Positions 41,390 through 50,068 of a DNA stretch of 64,000 nt are shown here, one piece after another. A program made the position numbers and the translations under genes. Within the stretch, counting starts at the first letter, position 1; every line of letters begins with the position of its first letter. The DNA is from JAMHWF01 sp964371405 (GTDB lineage: Bacteria; Pseudomonadota; Gammaproteobacteria; Burkholderiales; Burkholderiaceae_C): assembly GCA_964371405.1 (NCBI GenBank), contig CAYJLV010000006.1, forward strand, positions 65,541 to 129,540, in the 5' to 3' direction. The notes under the pieces are model-generated. The model did not search any database and was not told the DNA's origin. It worked only from the letters and a program-made list of their open reading frames with translations.

Positions 41390-44188
41390 TCACCGAGACT
41401 GGGCCGTGCAGCGCCGCACGCGCTGCACCAGGTCGCCGGCGGCGAAGGGCTTGTCCAGCCAGTCGGCGCCGCTCTCGCGTCGGAACTCGCTCGCCAGCGG
41501 CGACAGCGTGTCGCCGGTGACGAAGACGAAGCGCTGCGCGAGCCCGCGGTCGCGCTCGCGGATCGCGCGCCACAGCGCGCGGCCGTCGAGGTCGGGCATG
41601 CGCAGGTCCGACACGACAGCGTCGAAATGCACTTCCTCCGTCAGCGCCAAAGCCACCGCGCCCGACTCGGCGGTGGCGACCTCGTAGCCAGCCGCTTCGA
41701 GCGCGTCGCGCATCATCGTCGCGAGATCGGGTTCGTCGTCGACCACGAGCACGCGGCCGCTTGCACCGCTCGCGGCCGGCGGTTCGGGCGCTGGCGTATC
41801 CGCGACCCCGGCCGGCACCGGGTGCAGCGGCAGCTCGAGCCGGAAGCAGGCGCCGCGGCCGAAGGGCGAATCGGCTTCCAGCCGCAGCTCGCCGCCGTGC
41901 TCGATCGCCACAGCGCGCGCGACCGCCAGCCCGAGCCCCGTTCCGACGCCTTCGGCCTTGGTGGTGAAGAACGCGTCGAAGATGCGCTCGCGATCCGCTT
42001 CGCTCACGCCGGCGCCGTTGTCGGCCACCCGCAGCCGGATGTGTTCGGCGTCGTATCCGGTTTCGATGCGCAGGCGCCGCGGCAGATCCACCGACGCCAG
42101 CGCCTGCTGCGCATTGACGATGAGGTTCATCAGCACCTGGCCGAGCTTGTCGGCGTCGGCCACCACCGCCGACAGGTCGGGTTGCAGCTGCAGATCGAGC
42201 GCGATGCCGCTCGTGCGCAGGCTGTACTGCAGCAGGTCGACAGCACCGCGCACCAGGTCGTTGAGCTGCACCGTGGTGCGTACCGCCGGCCGGCTGCGCG
42301 CCATCGCGAGGAAGCTGCGCACGATGCGGCCGCAGCGCTCCGCGGCCTCGCGGATGCGCGCCGCGTCGGCGCGCAGCCCGGGATCGGCGCACTTGTCTTC
42401 GAGCAGGCTGGCGCGGCCCATCACGATGGCCAGCGGGTTGTTCAACTCGTGCGCTACGCCGGCCAGCAGGGTGCCCATCGCGGCGAGCTTCTCGGCCTGG
42501 CGCAGCGCCTCGCGCTGGCGCGCGATCTCGTCGTTGGCGGCGCGACGCTCGCTCGCATCGATCAGCGAGGCGGTGATGCAGGTCTCGTCGGCGCACACCG
42601 TCGGCCACAGCAGGACATCGACCGGGAACTCGCTGCCGCCGGGCCTCAGCGCGGTCAACTCGACGCGGTGCCCGACGAGCTGCGGCGCCTCGCCGCGGCG
42701 CATGCGGCGCAGGTCGTCGAGGTAGGCATCGCGCACGCTGTCGGGCACGATCGTGCCGGCGGCCGACCGCCCGAGCATCTCGTCGCGGCTGCGCGAGAAC
42801 ATGCGCTCGGCGGCCGGATTGAACTCGACCACGAGACCTTGCGCGTCGGTCGTCACGACGGCGGCGAGCGCATGGTCGACGATGGCCGACTTCAGCGCCT
42901 CGCTCTTCTGTTCGCGTGCTGCCGCTGCGCGCCACGCGGCGAAGGTATCGCGCGTCAGGTGCAGCCACGGCGCCCAGTCCGGCGGCACGCGGGGCTCGGG
43001 CGTGTTCTCGTCGGCGGCCTGCCGGCGCAGGTAGTCCACGAGCCGCAGCGAAGGCCGGCCGAACTGGCGCCAGATCGATGCTGCGATCGACAGGAACAGC
43101 ATCAGCAGCAGGGCGCCGGCGGCGATGTGCGGCCACATGTCGAGCAGCAGGCCGCGTCGCAGCCGGGCATTGTCGCCGGCGTGCAATGCGATCCAGGGGG
43201 CGACGTCCGATCGGCGTGCCGCAAGCAGCGCGGGGCCCACGTGCTGCGCCAGCGGCGCGGCCAGGGCGGCCGCTACGCGCTCGGGAGCGAAGTGCGGGGG
43301 CGCCGCCTCCGTCGAGGCGGCGGGCGCGCCGCGCCGCGCGGCATGGTCCACCACCACCCGGCCGTCGCCGTCGACGACCCAGAAGCGCCCGGTGCCGGCG
43401 TCGGACTCGACGGCATCGAACGCCGCCAGCGGCACGTCGGCGGTCAGCAGCCGCTGCCCCGGTCCGCCCGGCACCGCCATGGCCAGCGCGACACGCCTGG
43501 GGCCGCCCGGAGCGGCATGCACGCGCCAGCGTGCGTCGCCTTCGATCGGCACCGCGTTGCCGCCGGGCAGACCCGCCTGCAGCGCCAGCGTCTGCACGGC
43601 CTGCTGCAGATCGGTCGCAGGAAGTTCGGCCAGCCATTGCGACGAAGCGACCCACGGATAGATCCACACCGCGCCGGCTTCGGCATCGACGTAGGTTACT
43701 CGGCTGAAGCGGCCGCCGCGCAGCATCGTCAGTTGCGCCTGTTCGGCGAACAGCGCCGCGCGTTCGACCGTGCCGTTGCGGCGCTGGGCGTCGTCCCAGT
43801 GGGGCCCGGCGAGGATGATCTGCGGCGCGGCGTCACGCAGCAGGGCGGGCAGCGCGTCGAGCGTGAAGGCGTCGCGCTGCGGCGTCGGCGCAAGCGAACG
43901 CTGGTCGGCCTGCACGTTGCGCGTCACGAAGCCCGGCGTGCGCACCGTCACGCCCAGACGCGACAGATCCTCGCGCATGCGCCCGAGCACGGCGTCGAGT
44001 TGCGCGACGCTGCGCTCGGTGCTCATCGTCAGCTGGCGCCGCACGCCGGCCTCGAGGATCTCGTACTGCAGCGTCATCGCATAGAGGGCCGCCACCAGCG
44101 CCGGCACCGCCAGCGCCAGCATGAGCCACGCGTAGCGCCGGCGCAGCCGCCGCACCGACTGCCCGAGTGTCGACCCGGCCGCGGTCAC
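41390..44188 (-). CDS. Hybrid sensor histidine kinase with C-terminal receiver domain
   Basis: A 932-residue inner-membrane sensor. Order: membrane helix ~20-42, periplasmic sensor region to ~345, second membrane helix ~350-372, PAS domain ~430-545 (VVTTDAQGLVVEFNPAAERMF), HisKA with phospho-acceptor His580 in VAHELNNP, HATPase_c (NLIVNAQQAL, ADNGAGV, GTGLGLAVA), and a receiver domain ~810-925 with the Asp in VVSDLRMP. The start is GTG at 44188, overlapping the response-regulator stop by four bases. The signal sensed is unknown. The receiver fused to the kinase suggests a phosphorelay or a feedback step. Confidence 0.9.
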   Translation of the reverse strand: MTAAGSTLGQSVRRLRRRYAWLMLALAVPALVAALYAMTLQYEILEAGVRRQLTMSTERSVAQLDAVLGRMREDLSRLGVTVRTPGFVTRNVQADQRSLAPTPQRDAFTLDALPALLRDAAPQIILAGPHWDDAQRRNGTVERAALFAEQAQLTMLRGGRFSRVTYVDAEAGAVWIYPWVASSQWLAELPATDLQQAVQTLALQAGLPGGNAVPIEGDARWRVHAAPGGPRRVALAMAVPGGPGQRLLTADVPLAAFDAVESDAGTGRFWVVDGDGRVVVDHAARRGAPAASTEAAPPHFAPERVAAALAAPLAQHVGPALLAARRSDVAPWIALHAGDNARLRRGLLLDMWPHIAAGALLLMLFLSIAASIWRQFGRPSLRLVDYLRRQAADENTPEPRVPPDWAPWLHLTRDTFAAWRAAAAREQKSEALKSAIVDHALAAVVTTDAQGLVVEFNPAAERMFSRSRDEMLGRSAAGTIVPDSVRDAYLDDLRRMRRGEAPQLVGHRVELTALRPGGSEFPVDVLLWPTVCADETCITASLIDASERRAANDEIARQREALRQAEKLAAMGTLLAGVAHELNNPLAIVMGRASLLEDKCADPGLRADAARIREAAERCGRIVRSFLAMARSRPAVRTTVQLNDLVRGAVDLLQYSLRTSGIALDLQLQPDLSAVVADADKLGQVLMNLIVNAQQALASVDLPRRLRIETGYDAEHIRLRVADNGAGVSEADRERIFDAFFTTKAEGVGTGLGLAVARAVAIEHGGELRLEADSPFGRGACFRLELPLHPVPAGVADTPAPEPPAASGASGRVLVVDDEPDLATMMRDALEAAGYEVATAESGAVALALTEEVHFDAVVSDLRMPDLDGRALWRAIRERDRGLAQRFVFVTGDTLSPLASEFRRESGADWLDKPFAAGDLVQRVRRCTAQSR

Positions 44189-44919
44189 GCGTCGCCCCCG
44201 GGGATGAACACGTACCCGACGCCGCGCACCGTCTTGATCGCCTCCGGCTTCTCGGGGTTGCGTTCGACCTTGCGCCGCAGGCGCATGATGCGCAGGTCGA
44301 TCGAGCGGTCGAACACGTCCCACCTGCGGTTGTGGGCGCGCTCCATGATCTGGTCGCGGTTCAGCGGCCGGCCGGGGTTGCGAGCGAACAGCAGCATCAG
44401 GTCGAGTTCCGATGCCGTCAGAGCGACGTCGGCACCGCGAGCGTCGATCAGACGGCGCTCGTCGAGGTCGAGCGTGCAGGTGCCGAATGCGACGCGGTTC
44501 GGCGCGCGGTCGGCCGCGACTGCCGGAGGTGCCGGCTGCGCAGCCGGCTGCTGCACGCGCCGCAGCAGGCCCTTCACGCGCGCCAGCAGCTCGCGCAACT
44601 CGAACGGCTTGGCCACGTAGTCGTCGGCGCCGACCTCGAGGCCGACAATGCGGTCGACGGTTTCGGAGGCGGCGCTGAGCATCACGATGCCGAGTGCCGG
44701 ATGCTCCACCCGCAGCCGGCGCGCCAGCGACAGGCCGTCTTCGCCGGGCATGTGGACGTCGATCACTGCAACCTGTGGTGCTTCGGCGGCGACGATCGCG
44801 CGCGCCGTCGAAGCATCGGCGGCAGTCCACACGCGCAGGCCCTCCCGGCCGAAGTACTCGCTGAGCAGGCTCAGCAGATCGGCTTCGTCGTCGACCACCA
44901 GCACCGTAGCCAGCGCCAT
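44185..44919 (-). CDS. OmpR-family response regulator
   Basis: A 244-residue two-component regulator: receiver domain ~1-120 with phosphorylation site Asp54 (VIDVHMPGEDG) and Lys in YVAKPFELRELL, then a C-terminal winged-helix DNA-binding domain ~145-240 ending TVRGVGYVFIPGG. ATG 44919 has an AAGGAG ribosome site 8 bases upstream. It is the first gene of the operon with the hybrid kinase. The radical SAM gene is divergent, so the ~190-base gap may hold targets of this regulator; I see no clear direct repeats in it. Confidence 0.92.
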   Translation of the reverse strand: MALATVLVVDDEADLLSLLSEYFGREGLRVWTAADASTARAIVAAEAPQVAVIDVHMPGEDGLSLARRLRVEHPALGIVMLSAASETVDRIVGLEVGADDYVAKPFELRELLARVKGLLRRVQQPAAQPAPPAVAADRAPNRVAFGTCTLDLDERRLIDARGADVALTASELDLMLLFARNPGRPLNRDQIMERAHNRRWDVFDRSIDLRIMRLRRKVERNPEKPEAIKTVRGVGYVFIPGGDA

Positions 44920-45109
44920 GTCGGCCACTCCTTTGCAGAAGTCGCGGGTGAGGCTGCAGGTCGCAAGTGTGGTCGAACCCGAAGCCGCCGGTCTTTGACC
45001 TGCCCCAAGAACGGCCCAGGCGTCTGCGTGCGCGGCGCCGCTCGGCACGACCGCGCCCCGTCGGGCCGCCGATCGCCTCGATGATCCGATCGCCGGTCAT
45101 CGCGTCGAA

Positions 45110-46201
45110 CTGCAGCTGCTGACAACGCTGAAGTGCAACCTCAAGTGCAGCTATTGCTCGCTCGGCGTCGGCGAAGTGCTCGGCTCCCAGACCGAGCTGC
45201 GCTACGGCATCGACGATCTGGCGCGCTTCGCCGAGAGCCACCTCGCCGGCAAGGAGGTCTACGTCACCTTCTACGGCGGCGAGCCCACGCTGAACCGTCC
45301 GATGATGGAGCAGGTGATGGAGCGCTTCGCGCACTGGCGCTTCCAGCTCCAGACCAACGGCACGCTGCTCGACGACGTGCCCGAGGCGGGGCTGGAGCGG
45401 CTGTCCAATGTGCTGGTGTCGATCGACGGCGGCGAGGCCATCACCGACGGCTATCGAGGCAAGGGCATCTACCGCCAGGTGCTCAAGAACCTGCAGCGTG
45501 TGCGCGGTCTGATCGGCGGCTCGGTGACCGCTCGCGTCACCTGGGGCAACCCGGCGACCACCTTCGAGGAACGCGACGCGCTGCTGGCCGACGACTCGCC
45601 GTTCGACTATCTGTACTGGCAGTTCGTCGCCGACGAGATGTACGCAGACGATTCGGTGGCGCGCCGCGAGCAGGTGCTGGCCCGGCTGATCGAGCGCTTC
45701 TTCGCGCGCGTCGATCGCCTGGTACCGCTGATTCCGCTGATGGGCATCGTGCGCAACAAGCTGTTCCCGGGGCGTGCGCAGGAGCTCTGCGCCGGTCGCA
45801 CGCAATGCCGCGTTTCGTCGCACCTGATCAACGTGATGCCCGACGGCCGGATCTACCCCTGCCCCGAAATGATGTACGTGCCGGCGATGCTGATGGGCAG
45901 CGTCAAAGGCAACTGGCTCAAACCGAGCCCGTTGCAGCACACCGAAGCGATGCCGTGCAGCGGCTGCGAAGCCTATGCCTGGTGCCGCGGCAACTGCATG
46001 AAGAACCTGTACCTGGGTTACGTGAAGAACGATCTGCGCTACCGGCGCAACGTCGTCGAGCCGATCTGCGGTCCGCTGCGCTTCATCGGCCGCGAGGTCG
46101 ATCGCCACCGGCCGCGCGAGTGGTTCGCGCGGCTGCCGCCGCGGCTTCGGCGGCAGATCACCGACTGCGAGGTCTACGAATACGTCGAGGTGATGCCCTG
46201 A
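45110..46201 (+). CDS. Radical SAM/SPASM domain protein, start codon unresolved
   Basis: An iron-sulfur enzyme of ~360 residues. The radical SAM motif CNLKCSYC is encoded at 45134-45157 and a SPASM-type C-terminus has PDGRIYPCPEM, CSGCEAYAWCRGNC and a final ICGP cysteine for auxiliary clusters. The frame is open from 44999, yet contains no ATG, GTG or TTG before the FeS motif; the first GTG (45176) would delete the cluster. I place the start at CTG 45110 (...VELQLLTTLKC), but a missing base after ATG 45081 (decayed gene or sequencing error) is equally possible. SPASM proteins commonly modify peptides or proteins; no obvious precursor is adjacent. Confidence 0.75.
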   Translation: MQLLTTLKCNLKCSYCSLGVGEVLGSQTELRYGIDDLARFAESHLAGKEVYVTFYGGEPTLNRPMMEQVMERFAHWRFQLQTNGTLLDDVPEAGLERLSNVLVSIDGGEAITDGYRGKGIYRQVLKNLQRVRGLIGGSVTARVTWGNPATTFEERDALLADDSPFDYLYWQFVADEMYADDSVARREQVLARLIERFFARVDRLVPLIPLMGIVRNKLFPGRAQELCAGRTQCRVSSHLINVMPDGRIYPCPEMMYVPAMLMGSVKGNWLKPSPLQHTEAMPCSGCEAYAWCRGNCMKNLYLGYVKNDLRYRRNVVEPICGPLRFIGREVDRHRPREWFARLPPRLRRQITDCEVYEYVEVMP

Positions 46202-46230
46202 GCCGCGGCCACGCGGTGCAGGTCCGTTGA

Positions 46231-46250
46231 ATGGGGGTTTACACCCCCAT
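46231..46250 (+). terminator. Perfect hairpin between the radical SAM gene and Pmra
   Basis: ATGGGGGT-TTAC-ACCCCCAT, an 8-base perfect stem with a 4-base loop, 30 bases after the radical SAM stop. It lacks a following T-run. It separates the upstream gene from the AT-rich promoter region of the division cluster and is probably a transcription or RNA-processing boundary. Confidence 0.4.
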
Positions 46251-46376
46251 CCGAGCTAACAAGCCACTTTCAGTGCAGCAGCTAAGTCTCTATTTTTGAA
46301 GCTGTTTTACTTGGCGTATGCCTTGGAAAACTGCTTCTAAGTGTTTGATTTCATTGATATTTCCTTACACTTTTCG

Positions 46377-46405
46377 TTGACCCCCAGGAAACGCTCCGCT
46401 ACAGT
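46377..46405 (+). promoter_or_regulatory. Candidate main promoter of the dcw cluster
   Basis: TTGACC (46377-46382), a 17-base spacer and TACAGT (46400-46405) form a sigma-70-like promoter. The ~120 bases upstream are strikingly AT-rich for this genome, as in an UP element. Expected transcription start is near 46412, inside the phased GTG repeats. Confidence 0.55.
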
Positions 46406-46436
46406 GCACAAAAGTGCAATTTGGTGGGAAAAAGTG
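46404..46436 (+). promoter_or_regulatory. MraZ-box-like phased GTG repeats
   Basis: GTG triplets at 46404, 46414, 46424 and 46434 with exact 10-base spacing and A-rich flanks, the last being the mraZ start codon. MraZ rings bind tandem short G-rich repeats in this position in other bacteria and repress the dcw cluster. One helical turn per repeat suits contact by adjacent subunits from one DNA face. Confidence 0.55.
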
Positions 46437-46874
46437 TCTGGAACGGTCTTCCAAGGAGCTTCGGCGCTGACGCTGGACGGCAAGGGGCGGGTGACCGTCC
46501 CGGCCCGTCATCGCGACGTGCTGATGTCGACCGTCGCCGGCCAGCTCACGATCACGCGCCACCTGGCGCCGTGCCTGCTGATCTTCCCGCGCCCGGCCTG
46601 GGAGTCGTTTCGCGACCGGCTCGCCCAATTGCCGATGGCTGCCGACCCTCAGCGCCGCATCTTTCTCGGCAACGCGATGGACGTCGAGATCGACGGCGCG
46701 TCGCGCGTTCTGGTCTCGCCCGAGCTGCGCGCCGCCGTCGGGCTGACGCGCGACGTGATGCTGCTGGGCATGGGTTCGCGCTTCGAACTGTGGGACGCCG
46801 AGCGCTACCACGCGCATGTCGCCGAAGTGACGGCATCGGAGGTGCCCGATGCGATCAAGAACTTCGTCTTCTGA
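46434..46874 (+). CDS. mraZ: Transcriptional regulator MraZ
   Basis: A 146-residue regulator with two SpoVT/AbrB-like halves: FQGASALTLDGKGRVTVPARHRD (6-28) and GNAMDVEIDGASRVLVSPELR (about 77-97), each carrying the conserved DxxGR/DxxxR loop. It represses the cell-division cluster and forms rings on DNA. GTG 46434 is chosen because it gives the family N-terminus; the frame is open further upstream but those residues do not match. rsmH starts in TGATG. Confidence 0.93.
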   Translation: MSGTVFQGASALTLDGKGRVTVPARHRDVLMSTVAGQLTITRHLAPCLLIFPRPAWESFRDRLAQLPMAADPQRRIFLGNAMDVEIDGASRVLVSPELRAAVGLTRDVMLLGMGSRFELWDAERYHAHVAEVTASEVPDAIKNFVF

Positions 46875-47830
46875 TGGACGAGCCCGGAGCGCTGCACCGC
46901 TCCGTCCTGCTGGTCGAGGCGATCGATGCGCTGCTGACCCGGCCGGACGGTATCTACGTCGACGGCACTTTTGGCCGCGGCGGCCACGCGCGTGCCTTGC
47001 TGGCGCGGCTCGCACCGACGGGCCGTCTGGTCGCCTTCGACCGCGATCCGCAGGCGGTGGCATCGGCGACGGTCGGACCGGCGGCGATCGCCGATCCGCG
47101 CTTCTCGATCCATCACGAACCGTACTCGCGCATGGCGCAGATGCTGGCGGCGCTGGGCATCGCGCAGCTCGACGGCGTGCTGCTCGACGTGGGCGTGTCG
47201 TCGCCGCAGATCGACGAACCGGCGCGCGGCTTCAGCTTTCGCTTCGACGGCCCGCTGGACATGCGCATGGATCCGACACGCGGCGAGAGCGCCGCCGATT
47301 TCCTGGCGCATGCCGATGAGCGCCGCATCGCGGAGGTGATACGCAGCTATGGCGAAGAACGGTTTGCTGTCGCGATTGCAAAGGCGCTTGTGGCTCGCCG
47401 GCAAGGCGGGGACCCTGTTCGAACCACCCTCGAGCTTTCCCGTCTCGTGGCTGGTGCGGTCAAGACCCGCGAGCCGGGCCAGGATCCTGCGACGCGCACA
47501 TTTCAGGCGCTTCGGATTCACGTCAACGCCGAGCTTGAAGAGCTCGAGCAGGGTCTGAGCGCGGCGCTGCGCCTGCTCGCCCCCGGAGGTCGGCTCGTCG
47601 TGATCAGCTTCCATTCGCTGGAGGACCGCATCGTCAAGGCGTTCATCGCGCGCGAGAGCCGGCGCGTCGTCGACCGCCGCTCGCCCGAGTACTGGAGCGG
47701 CGCGCCGGACGCGCCGGTGCGCCTGAAGGCGCTCGCGCGCGTCAAGCCGTCGGCGGCCGAGCTGCGCGCCAACCCGCGCGCGCGCTCGGCGGTAATGCGC
47801 GTCGCCGAGCGCACGGAGGCACCGGCATGA
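46874..47830 (+). CDS. rsmH: 16S rRNA (cytosine(1402)-N(4))-methyltransferase RsmH
   Basis: A 318-residue SAM methyltransferase (formerly MraW) that methylates N4 of C1402 in 16S rRNA. The family start is HRSVLLVEAIDALL, the SAM site is VDGTFGRGGHARALL (about 29-43), followed by LLDVGVSSPQID, GPLDMRMD and SFHSLEDRIVK. Standard length. Translation is coupled to mraZ by a one-base overlap. A 109-base repeat-like gap separates it from ftsL. Confidence 0.95.
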   Translation: MDEPGALHRSVLLVEAIDALLTRPDGIYVDGTFGRGGHARALLARLAPTGRLVAFDRDPQAVASATVGPAAIADPRFSIHHEPYSRMAQMLAALGIAQLDGVLLDVGVSSPQIDEPARGFSFRFDGPLDMRMDPTRGESAADFLAHADERRIAEVIRSYGEERFAVAIAKALVARRQGGDPVRTTLELSRLVAGAVKTREPGQDPATRTFQALRIHVNAELEELEQGLSAALRLLAPGGRLVVISFHSLEDRIVKAFIARESRRVVDRRSPEYWSGAPDAPVRLKALARVKPSAAELRANPRARSAVMRVAERTEAPA

Positions 47831-47893
47831 GACACGCCGTGTCAGGCTGCGTCACGCGGGCCGAGCGCCGGGCCGCTCCCAAGCCGGCCCGCA

Positions 47894-47930
47894 TCCCCCC
47901 GGGGGATCGGTCAACGTACTCGTCGACCGA
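47894..47930 (+). repeat. Hairpin-type intergenic element before ftsL
   Basis: The rsmH-ftsL gap holds a perfect ATCCCCC/GGGGGAT hairpin followed by a GGTC...GACC pair, ending close to the ftsL start. It mirrors the arrangement before the SDR gene at 15543-15573, though the sequences are only loosely similar. It is the only sizeable non-coding gap between mraZ and ftsQ. Confidence 0.4.
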
Positions 47931-47939
47931 GGGGCGGTC

Positions 47940-48227
47940 ATGATGCGCCTCTACGCCGCCTTGCTGCTCGTCGCGCTGCTCGCGTCGAGCCTGTACCTCG
48001 TCGGCGTCTCCTATCAGGCGCGGCGCCTGTTCGGCGAGCTCGACGCGGCGCGCGCCGACGAGCGCAAGCTCGACGCCGAGTTCAAGCGCCTCGACGCCGA
48101 GCGTCAGGCGCAGGCCACCAACCTGCGCGTCGACAAGGTGGCGCGCGATCGCCTCGGCATGCGCGACGCGACGCCGGCGGTGACGCAGTTCGTTGTCGAT
48201 GCCGGCGCGGTGGGGGGGGTGCGATGA
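47940..48227 (+). CDS. ftsL: Cell division protein FtsL
   Basis: A 95-residue bitopic protein: membrane helix ~5-24 (LYAALLLVALLASSLYLVGV) followed by a periplasmic coiled coil with leucine-zipper-like spacing (QARRLFGELDAARADERKLDAEFKRL...). It forms the FtsQLB divisome subcomplex. Two adjacent ATG codons are possible starts (47940, 47943). The last codons include a run of eight G (48212-48219). The stop overlaps the ftsI start (ATGA). Confidence 0.9.
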   Translation: MMRLYAALLLVALLASSLYLVGVSYQARRLFGELDAARADERKLDAEFKRLDAERQAQATNLRVDKVARDRLGMRDATPAVTQFVVDAGAVGGVR

Positions 48228-50068
48228 GGGCCTGGCTGGGCCGCCAGCGCGGCGCTCGCGCCGGCGCGCGCGCTCGCGGCGTCAGCTATGCGACAAGCCC
48301 GCTGCTCGCATCGAAGACGCCGCCGTGGCGCTCCAAGCTGCTGGTCGCCTTCGTCGGCATCGGCTTCATCGTGCTGCTGGTGCGCGCCGTGCACATCCAG
48401 GTGCTCGACAGCGGCTTCTATCTCGCCGAGGCCGACAAGCGCATCCTGCGCAACGAGAAGCTGCCCGCCAGTCGCGGCCGCATCGTCGACCGCAACGGCC
48501 AGGTGCTGGCGACCAGCGTGCTCGCGCCGTCGTTCCGCGCCGAGCCCAAGGCGTTCCAGGCCGACCGCCAGCAGCGCCGCCAGCTCGCCAAGCTGCTCGG
48601 CCTGACGCCGGCCGAGCTCGAGGAGCGGCTGGCCGAGAACCCGAACTGGGTCTGGCTGCGCCGTCACGTCGACGAACCGGCAGCGCAGGCGGTGCGCGCG
48701 ATGAACCTCAAGGGCGTGCACGAGGAGCGCGAATACCGCCGCAAGTACCACGAGGGCGAGGCGGCGGCGCACGTCGTCGGCTTCACCGGCGTCGGCGACG
48801 CGGGGCAGGAGGGCGTCGAGCTCGCGTTCGACAAGGAGCTCGCCGGCCGCGACGGTCATCGCCAGGTCATCAAGGACCGGCTCGGCCGCAGCGTCGAGGA
48901 CATCGGCAACAGCGTGCCGCCGGTCGACGGCCGCGACATCGCGCTCGCGATCGACTCGAAGGTGCAGTTCTTCGCCTACCAGCGCATCCGCGACGCCGTT
49001 GCCGAGCACAAGGCCAAGGCCGGCAGCGTCGTCGTGCTCGACGTGCAGACCGGCGAGGTGCTGGCGCTCGCGAACTGGCCGAGCTTCGTGCCCGGCGACC
49101 GGCAGGGGCTCAGCGGCGCGCAGCTGCGCAACCGCGCGCTGACCGACACCTTCGAGCCCGGCTCGACGATGAAGCCCTTCATCGCCGCATTGGCGATGGA
49201 GACGGGCCGCGTCAAACCCGATACCGTGATCGCCACGGCGCCCGGCCGCCTGACGATCACCGGCTCGACGATCAGCGATGCGCATCCGCACGGCGACCTG
49301 ACGGTGGCGCAGGTGATCCAGAAGTCGAGCAACGTCGGCACGGTGAAGATGGCGATGCAGATGCAGCCGCGCGAGATGCACGAACTGTTCGCGCAGGTCG
49401 GCTTCGGCCAGCGCCCGCAGCTCGGCTTTCCCGGCGCCGTCCCCGGCCGCCTGCGGCCGTACAAGACGTGGAAGCCGATCGAGCAGGCGACCATGAGCTA
49501 CGGCTACGGCCTGTCGGCGTCGCTGTTCCAGCTCGCGCGCGCCTACACCGTGTTCGCGCGCGACGGCGAGCTGATCCCGGTGTCGATCCTGAAGAACGAA
49601 GCGCACGCGCCGGCGCCGGCCGCGGGCGGCCTGATGCGCGCACGCGCCGGCGCCGCGCAGCCCATCGCCGGCGTGCGAGTGATGTCGCCCGAGACGGCGC
49701 GCGCCATGCGCACGATGCTGCAGATGGCCGCCGGCGACGGCGGCACGGCGCCGAAGGCGCAGGCCATGGGCTACAGCGTCGGCGGCAAGACGGGCACGGC
49801 GCACAAGCAGGAAGGCAAGGGCTACGCCGACCGGAAGTTCCGCGCCTGGTTCGTCGGCATCGCGCCGATCGCCAAGCCGCGCATCGTCGTCGCCGTGATG
49901 GTCGACGAGCCCGGCGGCGCGAAGTACTACGGCGGCGACGTCGCCGCGCCCGTGTTCAGCCAGGTCGTGCAGCAGACACTGCGCATGCTCGACGTGCCGA
50001 CCGACCTCGAGGTGCGGCCGCAGATCGTGGCGCAGTCGCCCGCGGCAGCCGTCCCGGAGAGCCATTGA
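48224..50068 (+). CDS. ftsI: Peptidoglycan D,D-transpeptidase FtsI (PBP3)
   Basis: A 614-residue class B penicillin-binding protein for septal cross-linking. One membrane helix at ~40-60, a PBP dimer domain from ~75, and a transpeptidase domain with all motifs: Ser314-T-M-Lys317 (GSTMKPF), SSN in KSSNVG and KTGT in GGKTGTAHK. It lies in the inner membrane facing the periplasm and is the target of aztreonam/piperacillin in relatives. murE starts in TGATG. Confidence 0.95.
   Translation: MRAWLGRQRGARAGARARGVSYATSPLLASKTPPWRSKLLVAFVGIGFIVLLVRAVHIQVLDSGFYLAEADKRILRNEKLPASRGRIVDRNGQVLATSVLAPSFRAEPKAFQADRQQRRQLAKLLGLTPAELEERLAENPNWVWLRRHVDEPAAQAVRAMNLKGVHEEREYRRKYHEGEAAAHVVGFTGVGDAGQEGVELAFDKELAGRDGHRQVIKDRLGRSVEDIGNSVPPVDGRDIALAIDSKVQFFAYQRIRDAVAEHKAKAGSVVVLDVQTGEVLALANWPSFVPGDRQGLSGAQLRNRALTDTFEPGSTMKPFIAALAMETGRVKPDTVIATAPGRLTITGSTISDAHPHGDLTVAQVIQKSSNVGTVKMAMQMQPREMHELFAQVGFGQRPQLGFPGAVPGRLRPYKTWKPIEQATMSYGYGLSASLFQLARAYTVFARDGELIPVSILKNEAHAPAPAAGGLMRARAGAAQPIAGVRVMSPETARAMRTMLQMAAGDGGTAPKAQAMGYSVGGKTGTAHKQEGKGYADRKFRAWFVGIAPIAKPRIVVAVMVDEPGGAKYYGGDVAAPVFSQVVQQTLRMLDVPTDLEVRPQIVAQSPAAAVPESH

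Noticed and set aside
41219..44620. Long plus-strand frame opposite the histidine kinase
   Set aside because: Antisense to a kinase with complete domain order; composition is Arg/His/Gln-rich with no recognisable domain.
45176..46201. GTG 45176 as the start of the radical SAM protein
   Set aside because: It would remove the CxxxCxxC motif encoded in the same open frame just upstream.
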